Shown: positions 8,399 through 16,502, counted from the stretch's first letter. The stretch is 64,000 nucleotides of DNA from an uncultured Muribaculum sp. (GCF_910583865.1 NZ_CAJTYX010000007.1:23318-87317), one strand, 5' to 3'. Notes: generated by a model from the letters alone, not told the origin. Made by a program: numbers and translations.

Positions 8399-9063
8399 AC
8401 CCTCCCTCTCTTCCCTGTCTCCTCCCCGCACCCTCTGTGCTCTCCGTGCGTCATCCTTCTCCATTCGACATCCCATCCTTTTCCATACCCCTGCGGCTGC
8501 CCTCCCCGGCAGCCGCTCCCATTTCCCCTCCGCCTCACCGTCCCCACCTCCCCGTAGGGATGTACCCCCGGTGCATCCGCCTGCCCGGGCTACGCTGCGC
8601 TACACCCGGGACTAACCACAAACACCGCCACTCCGTGGCTTCCTGACTTCCATATCCCCTCTCTCCCCGCGCCGTCCCCTCCACCCGTAGGGATGTACTC
8701 CGGTGCATGCGCCTACTGTATTACTTAAAAAATATTAAATAGTATTGGGTTCAAGGTATGAATATTAGGAATATATCGATGATTTTCGTTATATCTGCAA
8801 CACAATTACGCTCATGGCCACGCTTGTCCGATACAGCCGTACTAAGCCGCTAATTCTCGATAATGGGCAAGCCTACCCTTGAGCTTTTTATCCCCATACC
8901 CCATGAGTCTGGTTTTTGTGCATTCAGGAAGCCACGGAGTGGCGGTGTTTGTGGTTAACCCCTGGCGTAGCGCAGTGCAGCCTGGGGAGATGGAGATGGT
9001 ACAAGAGGGCTCCCGCCCGGGACGGGCATGCCGCAGCACAGGAACAAAATGAACTGCGTCCCG
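8399..9063. other. Repeat-rich gene-free gap
   Basis: I see no credible gene here. On the + strand 8399-8714 is pyrimidine-rich and contains two direct copies of a ~31-bp element beginning CCCGTAGGGATGTAC (8551-8582 and 8684-8714). An AT-rich core (8715-8830) follows, with a weak promoter-like stretch near 8778-8800. The right side holds the second arm of a long inverted repeat. A related CGTAGGGATG fragment is seen near 13753. Confidence 0.7.
8584..8987. repeat. Long inverted repeat with perfect 34-bp arms
   Basis: Arms 8613-8646 and 8924-8957 are exact reverse complements over 34 bp. The similarity extends outward for about another 25-30 bp with mismatches (8584-8612 against 8958-8987). 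The spacer is 277 bp. Each arm contains a small palindrome, GCCAC-TCC-GTGGC. No recombinase gene lies next to it in the window. Confidence 0.8.
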
Positions 9064-9360
9064 TCATATGCGCAGTCCCGTTTTTACGATGTCGGAATAA
9101 AGCGGATTATTGGCATCCTCTGTAAGTAACACCGGCTCAATCAGGTTGCTTATACCACGTCTCAGCTTCCACAACAAAGGTGTGTCCGTAAAATAATCAT
9201 CGTTGAGGTGTTCTACGACTACGGCAATATCAATATCGCTGCTTGCACTATAATTACCCTTGCTGAACGAGCCATACAGGTACAGCGCTTTTACGGGAAA
9301 TCGGTCAGCCACGACGGCCTTGTAGCGTCGTGCTAATTTTATAGCTTCGTCTTTATCCAT
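9064..9360 (-). CDS. MNT-type nucleotidyltransferase (antitoxin of HEPN/MNT pair)
   Basis: A 98-residue minimal nucleotidyltransferase. The pol-beta-type motif LYGSFSKGNYSASSDIDIAVV (residues about 28-48) has the G-S motif followed by the D-x-D metal ligands. MNT antitoxins of this class modify their HEPN partner, for instance by AMPylation. The start overlaps the end of the HEPN gene by 22 nt, so the two are translationally coupled. An intact GSxxxxxxxxxDxD motif argues for an active enzyme. Confidence 0.85.
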   Translation of the reverse strand: MDKDEAIKLARRYKAVVADRFPVKALYLYGSFSKGNYSASSDIDIAVVVEHLNDDYFTDTPLLWKLRRGISNLIEPVLLTEDANNPLYSDIVKTGLRI

Positions 9361-9725
9361 AGTCTTAATTCGTCAGTCGAGTGAATCAGCTCTTTACAGC
9401 GCGCCGAATCAAGACTCTTCATCAGGCGCTCCTTATATGAAGGATAACGAGCTTCAATATTTAATGGTTCAAGCATGTCAATGAGATCCAACTGAGTCTC
9501 TGACATTTCTTTGTCGATTCCGGTCTTTTCCGCAAGACGCGATAAGGTATGTATCTTTAAAGGGGGTTCTTCTAATACTGTACTCCAATATGCTTTAAGG
9601 AGTTTCTCGATTGTCTGATGACACATGAATCCCACATATAGATAACGCCCCGTATCAAGCATGGCATGGGCGGTGTCGAAGTCGTAATCAGACATTTCAA
9701 TCCAATATAAGGCTTTATTGTTCAT
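9339..9725 (-). CDS. HEPN-domain protein (putative toxin of HEPN/MNT pair)
   Basis: A 128-residue all-helical protein of the HEPN superfamily. The motif YVGFMCHQTIEKLLKAYW (residues about 29-46) is the conserved helix of Pfam HEPN proteins encoded beside minimal nucleotidyltransferases. Several members are RNases; I do not see a clean RxxxxH catalytic motif here, so ribonuclease activity is uncertain. It is the first gene of a two-gene operon on the minus strand. The most plausible role is toxin-antitoxin or phage defence. Confidence 0.8.
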   Translation of the reverse strand: MNNKALYWIEMSDYDFDTAHAMLDTGRYLYVGFMCHQTIEKLLKAYWSTVLEEPPLKIHTLSRLAEKTGIDKEMSETQLDLIDMLEPLNIEARYPSYKERLMKSLDSARCKELIHSTDELRLWIKTKL

Positions 9726-9772
9726 CCGGCAATTATTATGTTAACTGGAAAAATATACAGACAAGTCGAGTG

Positions 9773-9780
9773 CAAAGATA
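9773..9780 (-). promoter_or_regulatory. Bacteroidetes -7 box for HEPN/MNT operon
   Basis: On the minus strand this reads TATCTTTG, a perfect TAnnTTTG element about 48 nt upstream of the HEPN start. A second identical minus-strand box lies at 9825-9832. I could not assign a clear -33 element. Confidence 0.5.
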
Positions 9781-9915
9781 AATTTATTTGAATTTACCGA
9801 CATATTAGTATATAAGACGACACCCAAAGATAATGAATATTTGGTATAATAGGAAATATTATATGAAAAATGTCCGGCGATACTCCGTTTCCCCTCCCGA
9901 TTATCCAAACCGATC

Positions 9916-9957
9916 ATCCGATTTGCATTATCCGATTTGCATTATCCGATTTGCATA
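9916..9957. repeat. Three tandem 14-bp units upstream of ATPase gene
   Basis: Three consecutive copies of ATCCGATTTGCATT (the last ends in A) lie 18 nt upstream of a -7 box. Each contains TTTG; the last one (9950-9953) is placed about where a -33 element should be. They may be a regulator-binding array or a slippage-prone promoter spacer. Confidence 0.8.
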
Positions 9958-9982
9958 ATTGCCCCCCGAATGATTATCTTTG
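9950..9982 (+). promoter_or_regulatory. Bacteroidetes promoter, very short leader
   Basis: TTTG at 9950-9953 and TATCTTTG at 9975-9982 are separated by 21 nt. Transcription should start near 9988-9990, only about 8-10 nt before the ATG at 9998, so the mRNA would be nearly leaderless. The -7 box itself rules out the upstream TTG at 9980 as start codon. Confidence 0.65.
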
Positions 9983-9997
9983 CATAAAAACCGGTTT

Positions 9998-11149
9998 ATG
10001 CAGCATCCACGCAACCCCTTCATATTGGGCCACCGCATAGAGAGGCCTTATTTCTGCGACCGCATCCACGAGCAGCAGGCACTCGCCTCTGCCGTCACCA
10101 ACGGACGTAATGTGGTGCTCATCTCCCCACGACGCATGGGAAAGACATCGCTGGTCTACGTCGCGCTCAACGACTCGGAGGAAATACGCGACAACTACCT
10201 GACGCTTTTCCTCGACATACTCCAGACCAATTCCCTCGGCGAATTCACATATCTCCTCGGCAAGGCTGTGTTTGACATGCTGCTCCCGGCGGGACACGCA
10301 CGAGTACGCGCTTTTTTGTCGGCTCTCAAATCGCTGCGGGGCGTGTTCGGCTTCGACGCTATGAGCGGCACTCCCGTTTTCAACATACAGTTGGGCGACA
10401 TAAAACATCCCGAATACACGCTCGACGAGATATTCGGATATATCGAGCAGAGCGGAAAACCCGTGGTAATCGCTATCGACGAATTCCAGCAGATCACGAA
10501 ATATCCCGAGAAGAACACCGAGGCCATCCTTCGCAGCCACATGCAGCGCATGGGCAACGCGACCTTTGTTTTCGCCGGAAGCGAAAGGTCGATCCTTCAG
10601 GAAATGTTCGTCTCCTCGAAGCACCCGTTCTACAACAGTTCGGAGATAATGCATCTCGGGCCGATAGGGGAGGGGCTATATGTGGAGTTCGCCGGCGCCC
10701 TTTTCCGGCAGCGGCAGAAAGATGTGGATGAGGAGGCCATACGCTGGGCATTCCGGCTCTTCGACGGCAACACGTACTATATGCAGCGCACGATGAACGG
10801 AGCGTTTGCCGACACTCCCGAGGGCGCGATATGTTCCGGCGAGACCGTCAGGCGTGCCGTCCGGGCCATGTTGGCCGCCAACGAGGTGGTCTACCGCGAG
10901 ATGCTCTCCAATATCAGTGTCGGTCAGAAATCGACGCTCTATGCCGTGGCCAAGGCGCGCGTCGTTGCCAATCCGCTGAGCGGCGATTTCATAAGGGCCA
11001 ACGCTTTGTCCTCGGCAAGTTCGGTGCAGAGCGCTATCTCACGTCTCGTCAGAGACGGATTCATATCCATTGCCGACGGCGGTTACACGCTCACCGACCC
11101 TCTGCTCCGCATCTTCATCAACGGCCTTTATGCCCTTCCCGAAATATGA
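9998..11149 (+). CDS. Archaeal-ATPase-like P-loop ATPase with C-terminal winged helix
   Basis: A 383-residue protein. Walker A is SPRRMGKTS (about residues 43-51), Walker B is VVIAIDEFQQI, and a sensor-like FAGSERSIL follows, as in the ATPase_2/STAND-like family. The C-terminal ~80 residues (ALSSASSVQSAISRLVRDGFI) read as a winged helix-turn-helix. The ATG at 9998 is chosen because the longer frame starts inside the promoter. Such ATPases are common single genes in Bacteroidales with unknown targets; some relate to mobile or defence functions. It stands alone, with its own promoter and a hairpin after it. No membrane segment is visible. Confidence 0.75.
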   Translation: MQHPRNPFILGHRIERPYFCDRIHEQQALASAVTNGRNVVLISPRRMGKTSLVYVALNDSEEIRDNYLTLFLDILQTNSLGEFTYLLGKAVFDMLLPAGHARVRAFLSALKSLRGVFGFDAMSGTPVFNIQLGDIKHPEYTLDEIFGYIEQSGKPVVIAIDEFQQITKYPEKNTEAILRSHMQRMGNATFVFAGSERSILQEMFVSSKHPFYNSSEIMHLGPIGEGLYVEFAGALFRQRQKDVDEEAIRWAFRLFDGNTYYMQRTMNGAFADTPEGAICSGETVRRAVRAMLAANEVVYREMLSNISVGQKSTLYAVAKARVVANPLSGDFIRANALSSASSVQSAISRLVRDGFISIADGGYTLTDPLLRIFINGLYALPEI

Positions 11150-11265
11150 AACACCTTATAAATAGCTTCCTCCTCATCAAAAAAGTCTTGTGCATGTTTC
11201 GTCGTGAATCTCTCCTGTCTGTTGTGAGATGCCATCATAATCGGAATTCTAACGTCTTAGCTTAT

Positions 11266-11285
11266 AGGTTGTTTTTAGACAACCT
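11266..11285. repeat. Short hairpin repeat (GGTTGTTTTTA type), copy 1
   Basis: AGGTTGT pairs with ACAACCT around a 6-nt loop, 116 nt after the ATPase stop. A very similar element, with an 11-bp stem, lies at 19065-19088. It may act as a weak terminator or as a dispersed repeat. The remainder of 11150-11352 holds only the next promoter. Confidence 0.5.
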
Positions 11286-11302
11286 CTTAAACGGGGGTCG
11301 AT

Positions 11303-11333
11303 TTTGATAGTTTGGAAAAAATATATAACTTCG
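11303..11333 (+). promoter_or_regulatory. Promoter of AAA/Toprim operon
   Basis: TTTG at 11303-11306 and TAACTTCG at 11326-11333 are 19 nt apart, the usual Bacteroidetes spacing. The -7 box has one mismatch to TAnnTTTG. The predicted leader is about 13-15 nt. Confidence 0.55.
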
Positions 11334-11352
11334 CAACCATATTGTACAATTA

Positions 11353-12462
11353 ATGAAATTAAAGAAGTTTTCTTTTGCCAACCATAAAACAGGCTGGCAT
11401 GTTAAAGATGTCCGGTTTGGCGCTCTGACATTGCTTGTCGGAGCTTCGGGCGTTGGTAAAACTCAAATTTTAAAATCTCTTTCTGCATTATGTAGGATTG
11501 CGGAAGGAAACTCTCTTGACGGAAGGGAATGGGCTGTAGAATTTGAAGAATCGGGGATAAATTACATCTGGACAGGACGATTTGAAGCCTCACAGAATCT
11601 TCAGGAGGTTTTTTTTTCTGATGAGCCGGAATTTTCAATTCTGGAAGAACGTCTTGCAACAGATGATGGAACGGAAATTTTTTCAAGAAACGAGACGGAA
11701 CTCCGCTATCATGATACCCCGACGGTGAAACTTGACCCATCTAAAAGTGCCGTTGAACTATTGAAAGAGGAGCCGGATGTTGCCCCTGTCAAGCGCGCCT
11801 TTAAAAAGATGTCATGGCTTGACATGGGAGAGGGTAGCCGGATATCCTTTCGACCGGGTCTATGGACTAATAACGACGCCGAATTAACCCTCAAAGAAAT
11901 TAAAGGTCTGAAATTCAGGACACCGATTGAGAGGCTGTTCCTGATACAGAAAAATGACGCAAACGTATTCAGTGAAATAAAGAGGGCGTTTATTGAAATA
12001 TTCCCATTGGTTGAAGATCTTGATTTTGATCTGGAGCATTTTTTTAAAAAAGAATTTGTCCCGGTGCTTAAAATAAAAGAAAAAGGTGTCGACAGTTGGA
12101 TTAAACTTCCCGACATCTCATCCGGCATGTGCCGTACATTGAGTCAGATAGTGACATTGACTTTGGCTGATGACGGGGATATAATTCTAATCGATGAATT
12201 TGAAAACGGCCTTGGAATCAATTGTATCGACAGTCTTGCCGATATGGCATTGGAGCCGGAGGTCAATGTCCAGATTATAATGACAAGCCATCATCCGTAT
12301 ATCATCAATTCAATCCCATACCGGGATTGGAGGATTGTTTCACGGATTGGTGGTGAGTTAAGAGTGCATACTGCTTCAGAAATGAAAATCGGAGAGCACT
12401 CCAGGCATGATGCATTTATGCAGCTGATTCAGACTTCCGCTTACAGGACCGGACAATTATGA
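11353..12462 (+). CDS. AAA/ABC-type ATPase of an AAA-Toprim two-gene system
   Basis: A 369-residue SMC/OLD-like ATPase. Walker A is GASGVGKT (residues 30-37), an ABC-signature-like SSGM occurs at 256-259, Walker B is IILIDEFENG with D281-E282, and a switch His lies in TSHHP at H313. The N-terminal sequence resembles AAA_15/AAA_21 proteins such as RloA, OLD and the ATPase of PARIS. It lacks a fused nuclease; the next gene, overlapping by 4 nt (ATGA), supplies a Toprim-like domain. The pair therefore looks like a split OLD/RloAB/PARIS-type defence module in which the ATPase senses and the partner acts. AT-richer than neighbouring genes, consistent with horizontal acquisition. The defence role is inference. 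Confidence 0.75.
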   Translation: MKLKKFSFANHKTGWHVKDVRFGALTLLVGASGVGKTQILKSLSALCRIAEGNSLDGREWAVEFEESGINYIWTGRFEASQNLQEVFFSDEPEFSILEERLATDDGTEIFSRNETELRYHDTPTVKLDPSKSAVELLKEEPDVAPVKRAFKKMSWLDMGEGSRISFRPGLWTNNDAELTLKEIKGLKFRTPIERLFLIQKNDANVFSEIKRAFIEIFPLVEDLDFDLEHFFKKEFVPVLKIKEKGVDSWIKLPDISSGMCRTLSQIVTLTLADDGDIILIDEFENGLGINCIDSLADMALEPEVNVQIIMTSHHPYIINSIPYRDWRIVSRIGGELRVHTASEMKIGEHSRHDAFMQLIQTSAYRTGQL

Positions 12463-13151
12463 ATGCATACATAATAGTAGAAGGAGACAAAACGGAAACT
12501 ATTGTGTATCCAAAATGGTTGGAGATACTCGCGCCGGCGCTTACACGCGTGTCCGATGTTTTCGACATGCATGAAAACAACTATTATCTTTTCAGCGGCG
12601 GTGGAATTCCGTCGATATATAATCATATAGCTAATGCTATAGAGGACATTAATAATATAAATGCAAAAGGGACGGCCATAATCGATTTTCTCATTGTCTG
12701 TATTGATACGGAAGAAGAATCCCGGGAATATATATTGGGGCAGATTGATAAAAAGCTGACAGAACGGAATATACCGTTGTCGTCATTCAATCTTGTTGTT
12801 TTTGAGCAGAAAGTCAGTATGGAGTCGTGGTTCTTGGGAAACCGTAGGATTTTTAAATCAAATCCGGAGGATGAAGCACTGCGACGCTATATCAGTCATT
12901 TTAATGTCAAGGAGAATGATCCGGAACTCATGGACAATATTAATCCCGATGAATTCTCGACTAAGGCACAATTCCATCACTCTTATTTAAGAAAGATATT
13001 TTCAGAGCAGCATGTCAGATATTCTAAAAGGCAGCCTGGAGAAGTATGTAAGAAGCATTATTTGGATCGTCTCGTTGAACGGTACAACGAGACGGGACAT
13101 ATCGCAACATTCGGCAGGTGGTATTCGTTTGTAATGGATAATCTCAGATGA
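12459..13151 (+). CDS. Toprim-like / RloB-DUF4276-like partner of the AAA ATPase
   Basis: A 230-residue protein. It opens with YIIVEGDKTETIVYPKWLEI, the Toprim-type strand and helix with the conserved Glu at E8, followed by LIVCIDTEEES with D83 and E85 in place of the usual D-x-D, and by SMESWFLG around E122, a motif that resembles DUF4276 and RloB proteins. These features suggest a metal-dependent nuclease or related effector. The start overlaps the ATPase stop, so the two are co-translated. I cannot assign it to one named family; RloB, DUF4276 and the DUF4435 effector of PARIS are all candidates. The D-x-E in place of D-x-D should be checked before calling it active. Confidence 0.65.
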   Translation: MNAYIIVEGDKTETIVYPKWLEILAPALTRVSDVFDMHENNYYLFSGGGIPSIYNHIANAIEDINNINAKGTAIIDFLIVCIDTEEESREYILGQIDKKLTERNIPLSSFNLVVFEQKVSMESWFLGNRRIFKSNPEDEALRRYISHFNVKENDPELMDNINPDEFSTKAQFHHSYLRKIFSEQHVRYSKRQPGEVCKKHYLDRLVERYNETGHIATFGRWYSFVMDNLR

Positions 13152-13155
13152 ATCG

Positions 13156-13686
13156 ATGTCTGTCAGACTGTTTTATATATTCATGCTTCTGCTGGCGATG
13201 GTGATGGCCGGATGTGTCACCGAGAAGGATGAGCCGGTGGTGGCGCTCGGGCCGGGCGACGCCGTGCCACGCTTCGAGGTGACGCTCGACGACGGCACAC
13301 GCTTCGGCTACACCGACATGCAGCGCACGCCATGCGTGATTACTTTCTTCGACACCTCCTGTCCGGACTGCCGCGCCGCCCTCCCCGTCGTGCAGTCTGT
13401 GGCCGACCGCACGGTAGTGCAGTCGCGCGGCGTGCGCTTCGTGTGCATTGCCCGCTCCGAGGGGGAGGCCTCCATCGCCCCGTACTGGCGCGAGGCATCG
13501 CTCACTATGCCCTATTCGCCGCAGCCCGACGACCGCGTCTACCGCCTTTTCGCCAACCGCATAATCCCGCGCATCTACCTCACCGTGCCTGCCGCCGATG
13601 AAAGCGCTCCCCCGGTCATCGCCGCCGCCTTTGTCGAGCATGTCACCGGAGATGCCCTCCTCTCCGCCATCCTCCAATTGCCCTGA
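13156..13686 (+). CDS. Thioredoxin-like (TlpA/peroxiredoxin-fold) lipoprotein
   Basis: A 176-residue lipoprotein with lipobox VMAGC (Cys20). The thioredoxin fold carries the redox motif C69-P-D-C72 in FFDTSCPDCRAALP, preceded by GDAVPRFEVTLDDGTRF, as in TlpA/ResA-type periplasmic thiol oxidoreductases. It starts 4 nt after the Toprim-like gene, so it may be co-transcribed with it, although the higher GC and common fold suggest a resident chromosomal gene into whose upstream region the pair inserted. The cis-Pro region is not obvious from inspection. Confidence 0.8.
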   Translation: MSVRLFYIFMLLLAMVMAGCVTEKDEPVVALGPGDAVPRFEVTLDDGTRFGYTDMQRTPCVITFFDTSCPDCRAALPVVQSVADRTVVQSRGVRFVCIARSEGEASIAPYWREASLTMPYSPQPDDRVYRLFANRIIPRIYLTVPAADESAPPVIAAAFVEHVTGDALLSAILQLP

Positions 13687-13807
13687 GCGGCATCCCGTCG
13701 GACGCAACCGCACGGCACACGTTCGACACAACCGCACAGGGTATCGTCCGACGTAGGGATGCTTCCCGAAACATCAGGATTAACCGCAGAGCATCGTCGG
13801 ATTAACC

Positions 13808-13884
13808 GCACGGAGCACACGGAGCACACAGAGATTCCGGGTAGCCCCCGACTCTTATCTCTGTGCGCTCCGTGTGCTCTGTGC
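13808..13884. terminator. Bidirectional hairpin between convergent genes
   Basis: Two 27-nt arms (13808-13834 and 13858-13884) are reverse complements with two mismatches around a 23-nt loop. It lies between the stops of two converging genes and probably ends transcription from both sides. The sequence is made of GAGCACACG-like repeats; a similar CTCTGTGCTCTCCGTGCG stretch is seen near 8431. Confidence 0.7.
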
Positions 13885-13888
13885 GATA

Positions 13889-15112
13889 TTATTTCAGGAA
13901 GCCTTTGGCCTTGAAGATGCTGTCGATCGATGCGGTAACCGCACGGTAGTCCCAGTCTGCGCGGTTGGCAAACACTATGTAGTGCAGCTTCTCTTCCGGC
14001 CATGTTCCCTCCACGATGGAGTATGCCCCGTTGCTGTTCATATGGTAGCTTTTCAGCGGGAAGCCCGGCTCCTCGCGTATGGCCGTGCCCAGTCCGAACG
14101 ACACCATCGGCACGTCGGTCGGGATATAAGGCATGTTGATTACCTTGAGCGACGAGTCGGATATTATCTTCCCCGAGTACAAGGCTCGGTTCCAGACCAT
14201 GAAATCGCGTGCCGAGCTATACACACCCCTGTCGGCACGGGTCAGGAAGAACGGCGCCTCGCCGAAGTCATATTCTTCCCATCGGCCGTCCTCGCTGCGG
14301 AAGGCCAGCGATGCCGGACGGCCATCCGCCTTACGGTAGGCGTGGGATGTAGGTGGCATTTCCGACAGGTAGCTGTAGTAGAATGTTTCCTTTGTGCCTG
14401 CCGGCTTGAATATGTTGCGGTCCATCCACTCCTCGAATGTGGATCCTGTCACCTTCTCGATGATGGGGGCCACGAGGATGTAGGCCGGATCCTGGCGGTT
14501 GTAGTGTGTGCCCGGCTCGAAGTCGGCGCGTGTCAGGTTCTGGAACGAGTGCATGTGCTCCCCTTCGTCGCCGTAGAGGGCATAGTCCTCATTGTCGACA
14601 AACACCGAATGGTGCATGTCCTGGTATTTGCTCCACTCCTTGGCGTTGGCAGGACGCGGGTCGGGCAATCCGGAGCTATGGGTGAGGATATGGCGTATCG
14701 TCAGAGGGGCGAACACCTCCTCATTGAATTCCGGGAAAAATTTCGACAGGCTGTCGTCAAGCGACAACATACCCTGTTCGCAAAGCTTCAGCAACGCTGC
14801 CGATGTGAATATCTTCGATGCCGACGACAGGTTGAACAGTGTGCTGTCGTTGATCGGCTCCTTGCTCTGGAGGTCGGCCACGCCGAACGCGTGCCTGTAG
14901 ACGACAGTATCGTTGCGCATCACCATGGCAATCCCGCCCGGGCCCTCCTCCTCTGGGAATATTCCGCTGAAAAGGGAGTCGAGACCCTCCGTCACCGCAC
15001 ATGGCGGCAACGACTCCATGCCGCCCCTCTTATCAGGGCTGCATGAGCATATTATCGACAGCACGGCTATCGCCGACAGCATCCGGCATACCGCTGTTTT
15101 CGTTTTAGACAT
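13889..15112 (-). CDS. Serine hydrolase (beta-lactamase/class C-like) lipoprotein
   Basis: A 407-residue lipoprotein (lipobox IICSC, Cys24) of the beta-lactamase-related PF00144 family. The nucleophile motif S97-A-S-K100 is present in FNLSSASKIFTSAAL, together with LTHSSGLPDPRP. The usual second motif Y-S-N, expected after FEPGT, is replaced by R-Q-D (HYNRQDPAYIL), and the third motif region (MNSNGAYSIVEG) is also unusual, so classical hydrolysis may be altered. Likely an exported peptidase or esterase of unknown substrate. The open frame on the opposite strand is a shadow. Confidence 0.75.
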   Translation of the reverse strand: MSKTKTAVCRMLSAIAVLSIICSCSPDKRGGMESLPPCAVTEGLDSLFSGIFPEEEGPGGIAMVMRNDTVVYRHAFGVADLQSKEPINDSTLFNLSSASKIFTSAALLKLCEQGMLSLDDSLSKFFPEFNEEVFAPLTIRHILTHSSGLPDPRPANAKEWSKYQDMHHSVFVDNEDYALYGDEGEHMHSFQNLTRADFEPGTHYNRQDPAYILVAPIIEKVTGSTFEEWMDRNIFKPAGTKETFYYSYLSEMPPTSHAYRKADGRPASLAFRSEDGRWEEYDFGEAPFFLTRADRGVYSSARDFMVWNRALYSGKIISDSSLKVINMPYIPTDVPMVSFGLGTAIREEPGFPLKSYHMNSNGAYSIVEGTWPEEKLHYIVFANRADWDYRAVTASIDSIFKAKGFLK

Positions 15113-15266
15113 GATCGCGTAGATAGATATTGACGAATGAATGTGCTGAGCCGCCGGGTGGGGCTGTATGTCCGGTTTCCCGTGCGCTCATGGCAAAATT
15201 AACCCATAATATAATACGCGAGCCATCCTCCACAGCATTTTATAAGGATTGCCACGGCTTTGTAAA

Positions 15267-16502
15267 TCATGTGTAGGACCTGTGTCTTGCCGGTGACGAC
15301 AGGATGTCTATGCCCGATGGCGCTTGGAATATCGACAGGCCGAACCTTCCCACCACCGCGTAGACATGGTCGAAGATGTCGGCCTGCACGTGTTCGTAGT
15401 TGACCCATGCCGTGTCGCGGGTGAAGAAGTAGAGCTGCACCGGCAGCCCCGACTGCGTGGGCGAGAGCTGGCGCACCATCAGCGTCATTTCGGGGTTGAC
15501 GTCGGGATGGGTGGCAAGATAATGCTCCAGGTAGTCGCGCAGCAGCCGCAGGTTGACGCGCCTGCTCTCTGGGCGCGGGACAGCATTCTCCCCGTTCTCC
15601 GTCGCGGCGCCGCGGGCCGGCAGGAAGCCGTCCGCACGCAGGCTCTCGACCTCCTGCGCTTCGAGCATGCGTACCGTGTTGATGTCGATGTATATGGCGC
15701 GGTCGACGCGCCTCCCTCCCGACATCTGCATCGGGCGGTAGTTGCGGAACGAGTCGGTCACGAGCGAGTAGGGGGGTACCGTCGTCACCGAGTTGTCCCA
15801 GTTGCGCACCTTCACCGTGGTCAACGACACGTCGATCACCTCGCCGTTGAGGTCGCGCCCGGGCATCGTGATCCAGTCGCCGCGCTGTAGCATCTTGTTT
15901 GCCGTCAGCTGTATGCCCGCGACAAGCCCCAGTATCATGTCTTTGAACACCAGCGACAGCACCGCCGCCGACGCACCCAGCGCCGTGAGTATGGCTATCG
16001 GGGTCTTGCCGATGAGTATGCTTATCGCGATGATTACTCCTATACCTATGGCTATCAGCTTGAACATCTGGAATATGCCGGTGATGGCATACGCCTTGAG
16101 GCTGTCGCGGCGCAGAAGCGCCTTGTAGAGATTGTCGATGAGGATGACCACTATGCGCACTATCGCCCAAAGGATATAGAGCGACGTCAATATGTCGGCC
16201 CACTTCACCGAGTCCGGCGAGTCGCCCTGGCCGGCGAACGTCTGCGGCAGGAGCCACGACACTATCAGCGCCGGCGCAAGCTGCGATATCGCGCGCATGA
16301 GCCGAGGATTGAGCATGTCGTCGTCCCATTGGGTGGGGCTGCGCAGGATCATCTTCTCGAATATCATCAGTGCGCCTTTTGTCATGAAGTAGGCTACCAC
16401 CGCCACTACGGCTATGCACGCGAGCAGCACGGGTGTGGCTATGTTCGGGTGAAGGCTCGCCGGGGCTATGGATTCGGCTATCTGTCTGATTGTTTCTGAC
16501 AT
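15267..16502 (-). CDS. Mechanosensitive ion channel, MscS family (YbdG-like)
   Basis: A 411-residue membrane protein. Several N-terminal hydrophobic segments (ATPVLLACIAVVAVVAYFM, LYILWAIVRIVVILI, IAIGIGVIIAISILIG) are followed by the MscS core, GASAAVLSLVFKDMILGLVAG, and the beta domain QRGDWITMPGRDLNGEVIDV, then VRNWDNSVTTVPPYSLV. Length and layout match YbdG-type channels (about 415 residues). It gates on membrane tension during osmotic downshock. The gene is single on the minus strand, 28 nt from the end of purN upstream, so the two may be co-transcribed. Confidence 0.9.
   Translation of the reverse strand: MSETIRQIAESIAPASLHPNIATPVLLACIAVVAVVAYFMTKGALMIFEKMILRSPTQWDDDMLNPRLMRAISQLAPALIVSWLLPQTFAGQGDSPDSVKWADILTSLYILWAIVRIVVILIDNLYKALLRRDSLKAYAITGIFQMFKLIAIGIGVIIAISILIGKTPIAILTALGASAAVLSLVFKDMILGLVAGIQLTANKMLQRGDWITMPGRDLNGEVIDVSLTTVKVRNWDNSVTTVPPYSLVTDSFRNYRPMQMSGGRRVDRAIYIDINTVRMLEAQEVESLRADGFLPARGAATENGENAVPRPESRRVNLRLLRDYLEHYLATHPDVNPEMTLMVRQLSPTQSGLPVQLYFFTRDTAWVNYEHVQADIFDHVYAVVGRFGLSIFQAPSGIDILSSPARHRSYT

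Noticed and set aside
8715..8830. Invertible promoter called as a feature
   Set aside because: The inverted repeat is real, but promoter boxes in the core are weak and no recombinase is nearby, so inversion is kept only as a hypothesis.
9916..9957. CRISPR-like array
   Set aside because: Units are directly adjacent 14-mers with no spacers.
9980..9997. TTG start for the ATPase gene
   Set aside because: It lies in the -7 promoter box, so it would not be transcribed; ATG 9998 is used.
13874..15046. 390-codon frame on the + strand
   Set aside because: It is an antisense shadow of the serine hydrolase; it has no signal or domain pattern, while the minus-strand frame has SxxK and a lipobox.
15199..16419. 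406-codon minus-strand frame within the MscS gene
   Set aside because: Out-of-frame shadow of the channel gene, which has clear membrane segments and MscS motifs.
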